Shown: positions 21,346 through 32,310, counted from the first letter of the stretch. The stretch is DNA of 64,000 bases from Vombatus ursinus (GCF_900497805.2 NW_020949602.1:8986298-9050297); one strand, 5' to 3'. The notes: a model not told the origin generated them from the letters alone. Numbers and translations are program-made.

Positions 21346-21774
21346 TTTATTGTAGCAGGATTGATTTTTAACTGCTCTCTTAAGATTTCTCCAAGAAATG
21401 ACTCTACATATAGTTTTCAGTAGTGAATTTTTCAAAGGAAGTGGAAGATAGGGGGAAAAAATGAAATATGGTATGTTTACACCATGTCACATTGTCACTG
21501 TCTTTACAATCAGCAGAAGTTACATACATGATTAGTTTTCTTTAAGTTATGGGATAGCAAGTCTTAGTGGTTTCCCATTCGTCAGTATCACTAGTGTTTC
21601 TTTATTAACCTATCTAGGCTTCTGGTATTTCAGAACCTGATCCCTTAATGAAGTAAAGGAGTTAGGAGTATCAATGTCACAGACGTACATACATGCAAAC
21701 ACACACACATATGCACACACACACACAAGTAGCACCAGCAAGAAATAGTGGTTTCCTCTGTTACTTGTGGTTAA

Positions 21775-21870
21775 ATCTTTTTTAAAAAATTTACAAAACT
21801 TTTTTGTTACATTTTAAGTTCTGAACTAACTCCCTCCCTTCCTCCCAACAATCCTTTTTTACTCTAGATA
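21775..21870 (-). repeat. L1 LINE 3' UTR fragment
   Basis: TTTTTGTTACATTTTAAGTT, CTGAACTAACTCCCTCCCTT and CCTCCCAACAATCC. Confidence 0.6.
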
Positions 21871-22464
21871 GATATCATGTGAGACAAGAAATGAAAATGT
21901 GGCTTTTGAAAATTTTGTTGTGATGACTCAGATATTTGTTAGCAAGAGATAGAGAAATGGCAGGATGAGGAACTTGGAGCTTATGTGGATGGATGCCTCT
22001 GAAGTAGGAAAAGAAAGAAGACAAAGGCAATTGGAAAAGAAGAACGTGAGGAAATTTATGTGAATGAAGAGTAAGAATAGCTGTTGGTTAACCTAGTAGA
22101 GTACCTAGTTTAGGGGACTCGGGTCTTCGATTCGATGAAGGAAAAAAGCCCCTATGTTGGGGTGTCAGTGATCCTTAGGGTACATCTGGTACCTGTGGAG
22201 CCCTTTTCCCTTGAGGCCCTGGAGGTTAATAGTGACTGGTTAGTTGGTGATTTCACCAGGACTGAATGGTTCAGGTTTAGTTAAGTGAAATCACGCCTGG
22301 GTCAGACTTACTTGGGTCTTTGTAAAATGTGCGTGTGAAGGTAGAAGCGTGTGGTGTTTGATCACAGCTGTAAAAGAACCCGGGTTCTACGTCATAAACC
22401 CAAGGCATCCTTGGCTTGTCTCTTGCACCCCTTCCACGTGGTGTTCTGTTACCATGTCTTGCTC

Positions 22465-22800
22465 CTACCTTCATGACCTCTGTCAGGTGCATTCCCTGCT
22501 GGCCCTGGTGCAGGCCTTCATCACCTCACACCTGGACTATTATAATAGCCTTCTGTTTAGTCTACGTGCCTCAAGTCTCCCCCCAGTCCAGTCTGGCCTC
22601 TACTTTGCTGCCAAGCCCAGGTCTGACTGTATCACCCCCTACTTAGCAAACTCTAATGGCTCCCTATCTCCTCCCAAATCAAATGGAGAATATTTTGCTT
22701 GGCTTTTAAACCTATCATGTCTTGGCCCCTTCCTTTTTTCCCCATTTCCTTATATTTATCCCTCTCCACACTCTCGGTGATCCGGCCACATTGGCTTTCT
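22465..22800 (+). repeat. L2/CR1-clade LINE remnant, end of reverse-transcriptase ORF
   Basis: The frame reads QVHSLLALVQAFITSHLDYY then NSLLFSLRASSLPPVQSGLY, with CITPYLANSNGSL further on. The SHLDYYNSLL and ITPxL blocks match the C-terminal part of L2/CR1 reverse transcriptase (usual form SRLDYCNSLL). It lacks the catalytic region and is a fossil. Confidence 0.85.
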
Positions 22801-23349
22801 TGCTATTTCTTACACATAAAACTGAGTTGGATACAGCATATTTTAAAGCATTTGGCAAGACCATTTTTTCCTATTAAGCATCACTGACCAAGATGGGAGA
22901 AAATAATGGCCAGTGAGGGCCATATAAAATAGCAGTTTCTGTTTAGGGAGAAAGAGGAAGGATTGAGATTCTGTACATTAAATTTTCCTTCCACCTTTCA
23001 AATTAGAAGTAAGGAGCATGAAACATTCAGACAATTCATTAATGCTAAAAAGTATAAGTTTCATATTATGACCAATTAAGGGACTGAGAAACATTCAGGG
23101 GCAGGAGAAGGTGAGGGAGAGAAACATCCTGGTTCAAAGATAAGGAAGCAAGCAAGGAAGACTGAAGGAGAGGGAGTGGCCAGCATTCCTCCTCCTGACC
23201 TCCATTCTGCAGCGACAGATCGATCACACACTTCGCCAGCCTTCCCTCCCATCCAACAATCTGCCCAAATTGCTTTCCACCCTCTGGCAGCTCCAAATCT
23301 CTACCAGCCAGGCTCTTGCCTAAGACCCCATGGTGGAATCCAGGGACAT

Positions 23350-23525
23350 GATGCAGTTGCAAGGTTGCTGGAATTATCGTTCAATGACCTGGGTTTGAGT
23401 GTTGATTTTGCCACTTACTAACAATGTGACCTCGGGTAAGTCACTGAAGCTCCCTGGACCTCAATTTCCTCATCTGTAAAATGAAGGGGTCAGATTACAA
23501 GGCCTCTGAGGTCCCTTCCAACTCT
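23350..23525 (+). repeat. MIR-type SINE
   Basis: CCACTTACTAACAATGTGAC, CTCGGGTAAGTCACTGAAGC, TTTCCTCATCTGTAAAATGA and GAGGTCCCTTCCAACTCTCA. Confidence 0.9.
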
Positions 23526-23867
23526 CATGCCTTCCCTGGCCAAAGCTGGGCCCAACCCTGGTGCCCTCTTCTGCTTCCTGAGCAGCCGAACTTTGCTGCT
23601 GAATATATATGAAACCTTGCATCCTTATCCAGTCTGACCTGAGGCTCCCAGAGGACGGCTGCTCCCTTTTCCTTCTCCCCACCCTGGAAAAGATGGACAT
23701 TTCTTCCTTGGTCATCATCCGGGGAGTCTCTGAGAATGTGGTATCAGGAGGAAGAGCTGAGCTGATGATTTCCCAATGAAGGGCAAGAGCACGTGGGAGC
23801 TCTCCCAGGTATAGAAGCAACTCAATTTGTTGATCTTAAGGATATTGAGGGTGAACGAGAGGCAGAT

Positions 23868-24105
23868 GAATGGCACGGCAGGAAGAGCACCGGGCTTGGA
23901 ATCAGGAAGACACGAGTTCAGATCTGACCTTACCTGTGTGACCTTTAGCAAATCACATAGCTTTTTTGTCTGAGTCAGTTTCCTCATCTGTTAAATGGGA
24001 AAAAATAATCGTACCTACCTCACGGGGTTGTGGTGAGGATCAAATGATTTGTAAAGCACTTAGCACAGTGCCTGGCACATAGTAGGTGCTTAATAAATTC
24101 TGTTT
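23868..24105 (+). repeat. MIR/MAR1-type SINE, near full length
   Basis: GGAATCAGGAAGACACGAGT, CAGTTTCCTCATCTGTTAAA, CACGGGGTTGTGGTGAGGAT and GTGCCTGGCACATAGTAGGT. Confidence 0.92.
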
Positions 24106-24269
24106 TCCTTCCTTCCAAGAACACTCAATATTAGAACATTTGCTTTGGGCCACCTTGAGGTCTCTATTTCAAGTAGACTAATGGACCGTTCACATTTGCT
24201 TGCCTTTCCCTTAACCATAATTTGGTATTTTGGTATCTCATTGGGATTTGTCATGACACACACAGCTGA

Positions 24270-24470
24270 GCTTTTATAGCTCTTTTTAGCTGTGCCAAGT
24301 ACTTTACACATTTTCTCTTTCGATTTTTATGATAAGACCTGGACTTTAAGCCCATTCTACAGATGAAAAAACTTGAAGCTTAGACAGGAATTGGCCATGG
24401 TCATATGCTTAGTCAGCATCTGAGGTGGAAGTAAGACCCAGTTCTTTCTCATTCTACATGTTTCACTCTC
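24270..24470 (-). repeat. MIR-type SINE, degraded
   Basis: TAGCTGTGCCAAGTACTTTA, CCCATTCTACAGATGAAAAA and TTAGTCAGCATCTGAGGTGG. Confidence 0.7.
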
Positions 24471-24571
24471 TCCACTACTTTGCTGTACTTTCATACTCCC
24501 TCCAGGTCCTCTGATCTTTGGGAAAAGATGAGGCAATGCCCCCATTCCTCCTCTTGCCCTTTTCTCTCGAG

Positions 24572-24650
24572 TTGAAGAATCTCAGAGTTGGGAGGGACCT
24601 TACGGACCATCTAGTGCAGCCCCAGCCAGACCCAATGTGACGTGCCAGGC
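24572..24650 (-). repeat. CR1-type LINE fragment
   Basis: GAATCTCAGAGTTGGGAGGG, ACCTTACGGACCATCTAGTG and CAGCCCCAGCC. The direction is uncertain. Confidence 0.5.
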
Positions 24651-24724
24651 TCTGACAGCAGCAACAGCAATAACAGTGAGCATTTCTATAAGGCTTTGTC
24701 AGTTTACAGAATGCCCTCAAGGAA

Positions 24725-24875
24725 ATTTTTTTTTTTAAAGCAATTGGGGTTAAGTGACTTGCCCAGGGTCACACAGCTAGTAAGTGTCAAGTGTTTGGTC
24801 TGAGGCCAGATTTGAACTCAGGTCCTCCTGACTTCAGGGCCAGTGCTCTATCCACTGCGCCACCTAGCTGCCCCG
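24725..24875 (-). repeat. WSINE-type tRNA-SINE
   Basis: T-run, GTTAAGTGACTTGCCCAGGG, GAGGCCAGATTTGAACTCAG, TCCACTGCGCCACCTAGCTG. Confidence 0.93.
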
Positions 24876-24884
24876 AGGAGATAT

Positions 24885-25165
24885 TTCTAAAGCACTTAGC
24901 GCTGTGTCTGCCACATAGTAACCACGATCTAAATGTTAGTTATTATTGTTATCATCATCATTATTACAAATAGTATCTCATTTGATCCTCACAACAACCC
25001 TGGGAGGTAGATATTATTATTATCCCCATTTTAAAGATGAGGAAACTGAAGAAGACAGAGGTTAAAGGACTTGCTCAGGGTCACACAGGAGTGCATGATC
25101 TGAGGCAGGATTTGAATTTAGGTCTTCCCAACTTCAAGACTTAAGCGCTGGCCACTCAGCCATGC
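24885..25165 (-). repeat. MIR-type SINE with a short sense MIR tail upstream
   Basis: A sense tail (AAAGCACTTAGCGCTGTGTC) occupies about 24885-24965. The antisense copy then runs CATTTGATCCTCACAACAAC, GGACTTGCTCAGGGTCACAC and GGATTTGAATTTAGGTCTTC. Confidence 0.82.
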
Positions 25166-25169
25166 CGCT

Positions 25170-26215
25170 CTGCTTGGAGGTCTGTAGTATGAGGTGGAAC
25201 CCACTGCCTCCTGGGGCATCTCTGATAGCCCCCACTCTTAAGAAGGTTTTCCTGGCTTCAAGACACATTTGCCTCTTGTGAGCTTCTACCCTTTGCTGTT
25301 GGCCTGCCCCATGGTGCTAGGCAGAGCCAATAGAGTTCCTCTTCCTAAAGAGTGCCCATCAAATGCTTGAAGACAGCTGGGTCTAGAATCTGGGAGACCC
25401 GAGTTCAGAAGTGACTTAAATCCAGCTCCAATCACATACTAGTTTTGTTCACTGTCTGCCTCAGTTTCCTCATCTGTAAAATGGAGACAATGATAGCACC
25501 CAGCTCCCCAGATTCTTGTGAAGATCTCATGAGATCATATTTATAAAAAGTGTTTACCACAACACCTAGCACATAGTAGGTGTTATATTAATGATTACTC
25601 CCTTCTGTTCTCCTCCTTCCCCTTTTCTAATACCCGATTTCTGTTACATTTTCTTCCTGCGATACAGACCTGAGACCCTTCGCTGTGCTGGTTGCTATTT
25701 CTAGATGTTGTCCTGCTTATCGGCATCATTCTTAAAGTGGGGTGCCCAGAGCTGAACCCAATGCTCCAGTTGTGCTGGATACAGTAACATTACCTCTCTC
25801 TTGTTCCTGGAAGCCAGGTTGCATTGGCTTTTTGTGGCTATCTCATCATACTTCTCACTCAGTCTCCTGATTTACTAAAGCCCTTAATTTTTTCAGAGAA
25901 ACTTTTGTTTAACCGTGAGTGCCTTTGCTCATCTCACCTGTGTGACTCGGATATTTTTGGTCCCATATGTGAGACTTTCCATTTAACCCTAGTGAATTTC
26001 ATCTTTGATTCCACTCTCTACTTTCCTCTATCAAGGAGTTTTGGGATCCTGGCTGTGTTAGCCAGTCTTAGCTCTCCCTCCCAACATGGTGCCATTTGCA
26101 TATTTGATAAACACGTCCCATCCCTTTGTTTTTCCAAGTCATCCACGGAAAGCAAAATTTTTTGATGTCCTTTGCTGCCAGGGTTGTTTAAGCCTCCAAA
26201 AATGGAGAATGCCAT
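25170..26215 (-). repeat. CR1-type LINE, antisense, split by a MIR
   Basis: Landmarks in order are AGGTTTTCCTGGCTTCAAGA, CATTTGCCTCTTGTGAGCTT, TGGGGTGCCCAGAGCTGAAC, CTAGTGAATTTCATCTTTGA and GGTGCCATTTGCATATTTGA. The same family appears in sense at 33770-34095. A MIR interrupts it at 25382-25600. Confidence 0.78.
25382..25600 (+). repeat. MIR/MAR1-type SINE inside CR1-type LINE
   Basis: CTAGAATCTGGGAGACCCGA, CAGTTTCCTCATCTGTAAAA and AACACCTAGCACATAGTAGG. Confidence 0.85.
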
Positions 26216-26318
26216 CCTTTGAAGGCCTCATGCATTCATTTATTCAATGCATCCAATCCTTGCAAATTAACATTGTTACCTCTTCATACGCAGGAATCCT
26301 AAATGAAGTAGGGGTGAG

Positions 26319-26370
26319 ATACACACATACACACACACCATAACAACAGCAACAACAACAACAACAAAAA

Positions 26371-26403
<33 letters not shown>

Positions 26404-26410
26404 TATGTAT
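26319..26410. repeat. Compound microsatellite (AC)n-(ACA)n-(TA)n-(AC)n
   Basis: CACACATACACACACACCAT, then AACAACAACAACAACAAC, about eleven TA units and ACACACAC. Confidence 0.95.
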
Positions 26411-26514
26411 ATACGCATAATTTTATAAATAACATAATGAACACATAATATATAACATTATATATCATATGTATGTGTGTGTGTAAATATTACTTTGTAA
26501 ACCTTAAAATACAG

Positions 26515-26632
26515 GAAATGACAAGCATCTGGAGGGTAGACACTGTCTTACTTTTGCATTTGTTTCATCAGTACCTAGCATAGTGTCTGGATACAGAGTA
26601 GGTATTTAATAAATACTTATTAAGTTGACTAA
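26515..26632 (+). repeat. L2 LINE 3' end
   Basis: GGAGGGTAGACACTGTCTTA, GTACCTAGCATAGTGTCTGG and GGTATTTAATAAATACTTAT. Confidence 0.8.
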
Positions 26633-27004
26633 ATATAAATTATTATTATAGATAATGGAAAGAGACTTATGAAGTGGTTGATGTGTTGAGATACTAAAAG
26701 AATATGAAGGCAAATGAATATGCTTATTAGGCAGTCTTATTAGGCTTCATATCCCATGAAGCCCCAGAAAGATGAATGTACTTGGATTCCCTTTGGAAAC
26801 TTACATTAGCTAGTTCTGTTGATAATGTATAGATTTCAGCAATATCGTATACCACCTTCATGCCTAATATCACTGGACATGAAGCCCTGTGGTTTTGCAT
26901 GAATCCCATTCAGAGGGGGAGGGTAATATTTCCACCTACCCATGGAATTGTCTAGAAGAGACTCCCTGCTTCTCTCTTTTCTTTGGAGAGACCGCACAAT
27001 TGAT

Positions 27005-27475
27005 CGTAGATTTAGAACTGGAATACTGTGATGATAAGAGAAATGATGAATGGGATGATTTCAGAGAAAAAGGAAAACTTATATGACTTGATACAGAGGG
27101 AAGTGAGCACAACCAGAACTTTTCTTACAATAACAAAAATACAGGAAAGAAACAATGTTGAAAGCCTTAAGCACTCTGATCGATGCAATGACCAACTACA
27201 GTTCCAGACTGGTGATGAGTGCCTGGCATATACTAAATGCTTAATAAATGTTTATTGATTGAACGATCGATGAAACTTGCTACTCTCCTCCTGATGGAGA
27301 GGTGATGGACTCAGGATGTAGATTGAGACACGTATATTTTCGGATGTGGCCAATACTCCAGGAATTAGTTTTAGTCAACTCTGTGTGTTTGTTAGAAGGA
27401 AGGTATTTTTCCTTTCCTTTTTCCCCTTCCAGTTGTTGTAAGGTGAGAGGGAGGGAAAAATGAAATTGAAAAAAA
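27005..27475 (+). repeat. L1 LINE 3' end, sense, interrupted
   Basis: ORF2 end and 3' UTR in sense: AAATGATGAATGGGATGATT, GAAGTGAGCACAACCAGAAC, GAGAGGTGATGGACTCAGGA and TTTTCGGATGTGGCCAATAC. Bases 27218-27272 (CTGGCATATACTAAATGCTT, AATAAATGTTTATTGATTGA) are a LINE/SINE end lying inside it. Confidence 0.82.
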
Positions 27476-27600
27476 TATTGAAAGAAGGTGAAGAAACCAA
27501 GGCCTGTAGACTTTCAACGGTTTGCCCAGCATCAGAAAGGGAGCCAATAATGTGGGGAGGATTTGTACCCAGCCTCTTTGGCTCTCCGGCTGATCCTCTG
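27475..27600 (-). repeat. MIR-type SINE, degraded
   Basis: GGTTTGCCCAGCATCAGAAA and GGATTTGTACCCAGCCTCTT. Confidence 0.55.
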
Positions 27601-27699
27601 AGCTTGGAAGAGTATACAGGTTGGTGGGATAGATTGTAAGAATAGAAAGTATCAGTCACACCTTATTATCTGAAGTAAAGAAAAGAAAGAAAAGAGTGT

Positions 27700-28005
27700 C
27701 TGGCCCAATCCATAGCATTAGGTTGCAGAGCAAGAGGCGACCTTAGAGGTATGGCCTCTTCAGTGAACAAATTGGGAAAATGAGACCTCCACAGGGAAAG
27801 TGAAGTGACGTGCCTATGAGAGAGACTACCTTTTGGCTTTCTTTGTATCCCCAGAAATTAGCACAGTGCCTGGCATATAGTAGGTGCTTAATAAATGCTT
27901 GTTGACTTGACTTGCTCAAGGTCACACAGATCATTGTAGTTGAATGATGGATGATCTGACCCCATATCACTCAGCTGCCGGCGGAGAGGACTGCTGCTTA
28001 GGGAA
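27700..28005 (-). repeat. MIR-type SINE split by an L2 end
   Basis: The MIR antisense parts GAGCAAGAGGCGACCTTAGA and GCTCAAGGTCACACAGATCA flank a sense L2 3' end at about 27823-27908 (ATTAGCACAGTGCCTGGCAT, GGTGCTTAATAAATGCTTGT). Confidence 0.7.
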
Positions 28006-28679
28006 TTAGATGCTCTAGTCTCTTCTCTGATGCTGTCATTCTCTCCCCCCCAGGAGAAATACATTAAGAAAGGTCTTGGTGGTGGAGTCATTGAGCAGTG
28101 TCCGTATTGAAGGAGCTGGTGGTGGAAGCACGGAAGGGAGATTCAGGTCAGGGGAGGGACTGGGTGCAGTGTTTGGCCTTGCTTCGGTGCTGGGGTACTG
28201 AAACAGAAATTGCCGAGAGTAGCAGAGTTCTTTCTCTTTGTGCTGCAATGCCTGTCTCGTAGAAAGATGGATGACACGAGGCTAGTGTTAGTTCTTCTGC
28301 CGGACCCCCTACCGTCAGCAGGATTTCCACCCAGCCTGTGGGTCCAGGTGATGGATTGGCCTGAGCTACTCTGACACCATCTCCCCCATAGTCTTGTGGT
28401 CCATCAGTGAACAAAGCGCGCTGGCTGGCAAGCATTAGCGGGTGAACTGCCATTCCTGATGCATTTCTCTGAGTGTTCTAGCCTCTTTCGTTTTGATGTA
28501 CTGCGGTATTGGAGGGCCCTTAGGCCAGTTGACATCCTCAATATTTATGGAGTAGCTGGAGGTTGGATTTCTCTGGATTGGATGGGGAGGAAAGAAGGCC
28601 AAAATTTATATAAGAAAAGTGGAAGACCAGAAAAGGCATGAAATTTGGAAACCCTAGGGGAGTGGTGGTGGCAAAAACC

Positions 28680-28905
28680 AAGTCAACAAGCATTTATTAA
28701 GTACTTACTGTGTGCCAGGCTCTGTGCTCAGTGCTAAGGATTCAAAGAAAGGCAGAAATCCAATCTCTGCCCTCGAGGGGCTCACATCCCAATGGGGGAG
28801 ATAACATGCAAACAACTATGTACAAACAAAATATAGACAGGATGAATTGGGGGAAATCTCAGAGGGAAGGCAATAGCATTCAAGGGGATTCATCAAGGCT
28901 TCTTG
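28680..28905 (+). repeat. L3-type LINE 3' end
   Basis: TTATTAAGTACTTACTGTGT, GATTCAAAGAAAGGCAGAAA, GGGGGAGATAACATGCAAAC and GGATGAATTGGGGGAAATCT. Confidence 0.85.
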
Positions 28906-29112
28906 TCCTTAAGATATGCAAAATGTTTTACATGTGTTATTTCATTTGGTCTCCCAGCCCAGGGAGGTAGGTGCTATTATTATCCCCATTTTACAATTGA
29001 GGAAATTGAGGCAGATAGAAAGTTAAGTGCTTTGTCTACTGTCATCAGCTCCTAAGTGTCTGAGGCTGAATTTGAACTCAGATTTTCTAGTGTTCTATCT
29101 ACTGTGTCCCCA
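28906..29112 (-). repeat. MIR-type SINE
   Basis: GAGGTAGGTGCTATTATTAT, CCCCATTTTACAATTGAGGA and GGCTGAATTTGAACTCAGAT. Confidence 0.85.
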
Positions 29113-29191
29113 GAATTCTTAAGCCACTGACTTTTTTGAGAAGAGTGATACCAGTAGACATGATTCTGAGACATATTATCTGGCCACTTTT

Positions 29192-29341
29192 TTTTTTTTT
29201 TTTTTGCTAGGCAATGGGGTTAAGTGACTCGCCCAGGGCACACAGCTAGTTAGTGCTTTGTGTCTGAGGTCAGATTTGAACTCGGGTCCTCCTGACTTCA
29301 GGGCCGGTGCTCTATCCACTGCGCCACCTAGCTGCCCCTTG
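29192..29341 (-). repeat. WSINE-type tRNA-SINE with perfect 13-bp duplication
   Basis: TCTGGCCACTTTT (29179-29191) is repeated exactly after the element (29342-29354). The body shows GGCAATGGGGTTAAGTGACT, GGTCAGATTTGAACTCGGGT and TCCACTGCGCCACCTAGCTG. The intact duplication suggests a fairly young insertion. Confidence 0.95.
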
Positions 29342-29354
29342 TCTGGCCACTTTT

Positions 29355-29525
29355 GGAGAGGCAAGAGTAGAGCATCGAGCCCTGGACTTAGAGTCAGGAA
29401 GATCTGGGTTCAGATTCTGAGTCAGACACAGCTCCACGAAAGTCATTCTTTGTGTTTGTGTCCGCATCTATAAAATGAGGGATTTGGGCTTATGCTCTCT
29501 AAGGTTCCTTCCAACTCTAAAGACA
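29355..29525 (+). repeat. MIR-type SINE
   Basis: CTTAGAGTCAGGAAGATCTG, GTGTCCGCATCTATAAAATG and AAGGTTCCTTCCAACTCTAA. Confidence 0.82.
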
Positions 29526-30633
29526 GACAGTCTAGGTCATGACCAGTGACAAAGGTCAGGTCTGGCTGGTTGTCAGGATAGTAGCAAGAGATGGGAGGGA
29601 CAGAGGCCATCCTACTTGGCATCTGATTGTGTCGCAGAGAAAGGCAAGATTTTCAGAGAAGCAGCTGGTGATGACAAAATGGGACGACTAGTTTCTGTTT
29701 GGATTGTTTGAGCACAAGTGTAGTGGGACGTGAGTGAGCCCTCCATGGTCTGGGCATTAACCTCTGCAGACTCCCTGTGACTGTGCAGATGACAGGAGCT
29801 GGGGGCAACTTGGGACGTAGAACAAATGAAGAGGGAGGGAGGTGGAGACAGCTAAGGAAAAGAACCAAATAAATGAGTGAAATTTTGTGTCCTGAAGAGA
29901 ATGGTGGAGATTATATGATTAACGTAGCTGAAGTTCATCCCTCAAACATCTACATCATGATAGGATTGATACTTTATGGTGGAAGGGCTGCAGGTTGTCA
30001 GAGAGACTTCCTCTGGCTTGAGGCGGCCAGTTTGCTGGACTCCACACTGTTTCAAATGTGTCGTTTCTTCTATAAGGTCATGAAATATGACAAATATTGT
30101 TTATCTTTAATTCTGGTCCTGCGATTTCACCATTGGGAACTTCCTGTGGGGAAATTCACTCAGTTGATGCAGATCAATGATTCATCAAGAACTTACTGTC
30201 TTGGTGGGTTTCTGGAGAGTGCCCAGGATGGCAACCACCGTGTGTCAGAAGAGGGACTTGAATCCAAGGCTGGCTCGCCAACCACTGGATGACACTGCCT
30301 CTCCTAAAAAACCATTACTGCATTTGAATTCACAGTGATGTAAAAAGCTTGTCTTTTGAGACTAGATGAGACAAGCAGAGTTTTGCCTGTCAGAACCTGC
30401 AACATTCACACCCAGCAGAATTTTCAGATTGATCCTCAAGCTCCCCAAAGTTCCCCATGTCTGATGCTCTTGAAGAATGGGCACAAGGGTCTGAGGGTAG
30501 TGTACATTTTGATGAACAGATCATTTTTTCGAATTAGTCCTTTCACCTTTGGGCATTGGGCTGCAACCTTTTATATCTGGGCAGATGTTTCATGGGGTGA
30601 GCCCTAAGTGTTTTTATGATTGGTTTCCCACAG

Positions 30634-30768
30634 CTGCTGCCGATCCACACTCTGAGGCTAGGAGTGGAGCTGGACTCCTTTAATGGGCATCACTACATTT
30701 CTTCCATCATGCCTGATGGGCCAGTGGCCCCACTCAACCTGCTGAAGCCTGAGGATGAACTGCTGGAG
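30634..30768 (+). CDS. PATJ: PATJ exon E: first half of PDZ4 core
   Basis: Forty-five codons: [20 protein letters not shown] then [20 protein letters not shown] and DELLE, against remembered human [20 protein letters not shown]. The carboxylate-binding loop reads LRLGV (30652-30666) rather than the canonical GLGF. The family keeps this, so PDZ4 is an atypical [11 protein letters not shown] is the usual 'GDxILxV' strand. Acceptor TTCCCACAG and donor GAG|GTGAGC are strong, and both ends are phase 0. Confidence 0.97.
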
Positions 30769-31084
30769 GTGAGCTCAGGAAGAGAAAAAGCAGCTCAAAG
30801 ACATGGATTGGATTGGGTAGCCCCCAAGGTCCCACACTTCTCTGATTCTGTAACTGATCTCTTCCCATTGCTCATCAGCCCTGTCTCCCCTCCACCTAGA
30901 GATTGTCTTTTCTTGGAATTTAGTATGAACCATTGCAAGTGAAATGTGACCCATTTATTGAGCCTGTCAAAGGAGCTGCCATCTTGGTAAAGTGGGTGCA
31001 GCCCATCTTGTCTGGTATATGTGTCTTGTCCACATTCTCCAACAAATCCTTTATGGAGACTCTACCCAGCATTCTAGAGGCCTG

Positions 31085-31310
31085 CCTCTATCTCCTTCTC
31101 CCTTTTCACTGTCTTTCCCCTTTTCCATCTCTCTTTATCTCTGTGTCTCTTCATCTCCCTTTCTCGCCTTCTCTCTGTTTCTTCCTCTCCCTTCTCTGTC
31201 TCTCCCTTTTTCCATCTTTCTCTATCTCTCCCTCTTTCCTTCCCTCCCTCCCTACACCTTCTCTGTCACTCCTTCACTCTCCTTCTCCTTCTTCCCTCCC
31301 CGCATGTACA
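31085..31310. repeat. Pyrimidine-rich low-complexity tract
   Basis: About 225 bases of imperfect CT/TCCC repeats on the + strand. Long open frames through it are rich in Ser, Leu and Pro because of composition only. Confidence 0.92.
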
Positions 31311-31383
31311 CACAGATGAAATAGACACAAATAGAGACCACTTGGTCTTCCCATCTGACTTGCAACCAAATCCTCCTATATTT

Positions 31384-31442
31384 GTTGTCTCCCTTCACTT
31401 AGAATGTGAACTCCTTGAGAGCCGCAACTGCCTTGGTATCCT
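31384..31442 (+). repeat. L2 LINE 3'-end fragment
   Basis: GTCTCCCTTCACTTAGAATG then TGAACTCCTTGAGAGCCGCA. Confidence 0.7.
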
Positions 31443-31759
31443 TCCATGTGGAAAGGACAGCTTTAGCTACGGATAGAGTTAATCGTAAGCATGTAGTTAA
31501 GTATAGTTAATGAAAACTGTCCGGAACATCAATTGAGACTGATGTAATACTTGCAGGTCTTTTAATGATCTGCTACTTAAATTAATTGTAGTTTTCATTC
31601 TGAATTTAAGAGCCAGATAGAAGGGAAATTTGCATCTACTCAGCAGAACAGAAAAGCCAGATTTTTCATGAAACATCCAGACTCTACGTGCTCAGCCTGG
31701 ACCTTTCAAGGCTGTCCTACTTGTCTGGCCTCCCTTCTGTTCCTTTCTATTCATTTTTT

Positions 31760-32003
31760 AAAAATGATTGTTCAATGACTCTCCTTTCTTTTCTTTTTCT
31801 TTCTTTTGAAACTCTCCCTTTTATTTCCCACTCTGCTCCCCCTCCCCGCATTGAAAAAAAAAATAGCACCATTGAGTCTTTGACCTCTGGGACATATGCC
31901 CTGGAGTGGTATCTCTAGGTCAAAGGGTTCAGTTGACAGTGACAGTTTAGTCAATGTCTTGGCATAATTGCGAGTTGCTTTCCAGGATGGTTGGACCACT
32001 CTC
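31760..32003 (-). repeat. L1 LINE 3' fragment, antisense
   Basis: GGAGTGGTATCTCTAGGTCA, AAGGGTTCAGTTGACAGTGA and TTTCCAGGATGGTTGGACCA match the L1 antisense order. Confidence 0.75.
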
Positions 32004-32004
32004 T

Positions 32005-32200
32005 TCCTAAACCCTTTATAGTCTGGCTCTCACCCTCATCAATCAACTGAAACTTCTCTCTCCAAAGTTACCAATGGTTTGTTAATTGCCAAACCCAGTG
32101 GCCTTTTCTCAGTCCTCATCCTCCTTAACCGCTCTGCTGCCTTTGATAGTGTTGATCACCTTCCTCTTCTGGATATTCTGTCCTCATTTTACAGATGACG
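32005..32200 (+). repeat. L2/CR1-clade LINE remnant, catalytic part of reverse transcriptase
   Basis: One frame (32067-32186, 40 codons) reads VTNGLLIAKPSGLFSVLILL then NRSAAFDSVDHLPLLDILSS. SAAFDSVDH is reverse-transcriptase motif A (usual form SAAFDTVDH) and its Asp is one of the catalytic residues. Only this fragment remains and no ORF continues. Confidence 0.87.
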
Positions 32201-32310
32201 TCCAGGGGTGTTCAGTGGCTTATTCAATGATACACAGATAGCAAGCATCAGAAATAGAATTTGAACTCAGCTCCTCTGCCTCCGGGGCCATTATTCTTGA
32301 CATTTTCTCT
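32200..32310 (-). repeat. MIR-type SINE fragment
   Basis: CATTTTACAGATGACGTCCA and GAATTTGAACTCAGCTCCTC. Confidence 0.7.

Larger units (their letters stand above)
15947..30633 (+). other. PATJ intron 4
   Basis: GT-AG intron of 14.7 kb, the richest in L1 debris. Stretches without a repeat I can name are 18600-19395, 19990-20790, 21870-22460, 22800-23345, 26640-27005, 28010-28675 and 29530-30600. They show only short unconvincing reading frames. Confidence 0.85.

Noticed and set aside
30933-31324. 110-128 codon frames rich in Ser, Leu and Pro
   Set aside because: They lie in the pyrimidine-rich low-complexity tract and are only composition.
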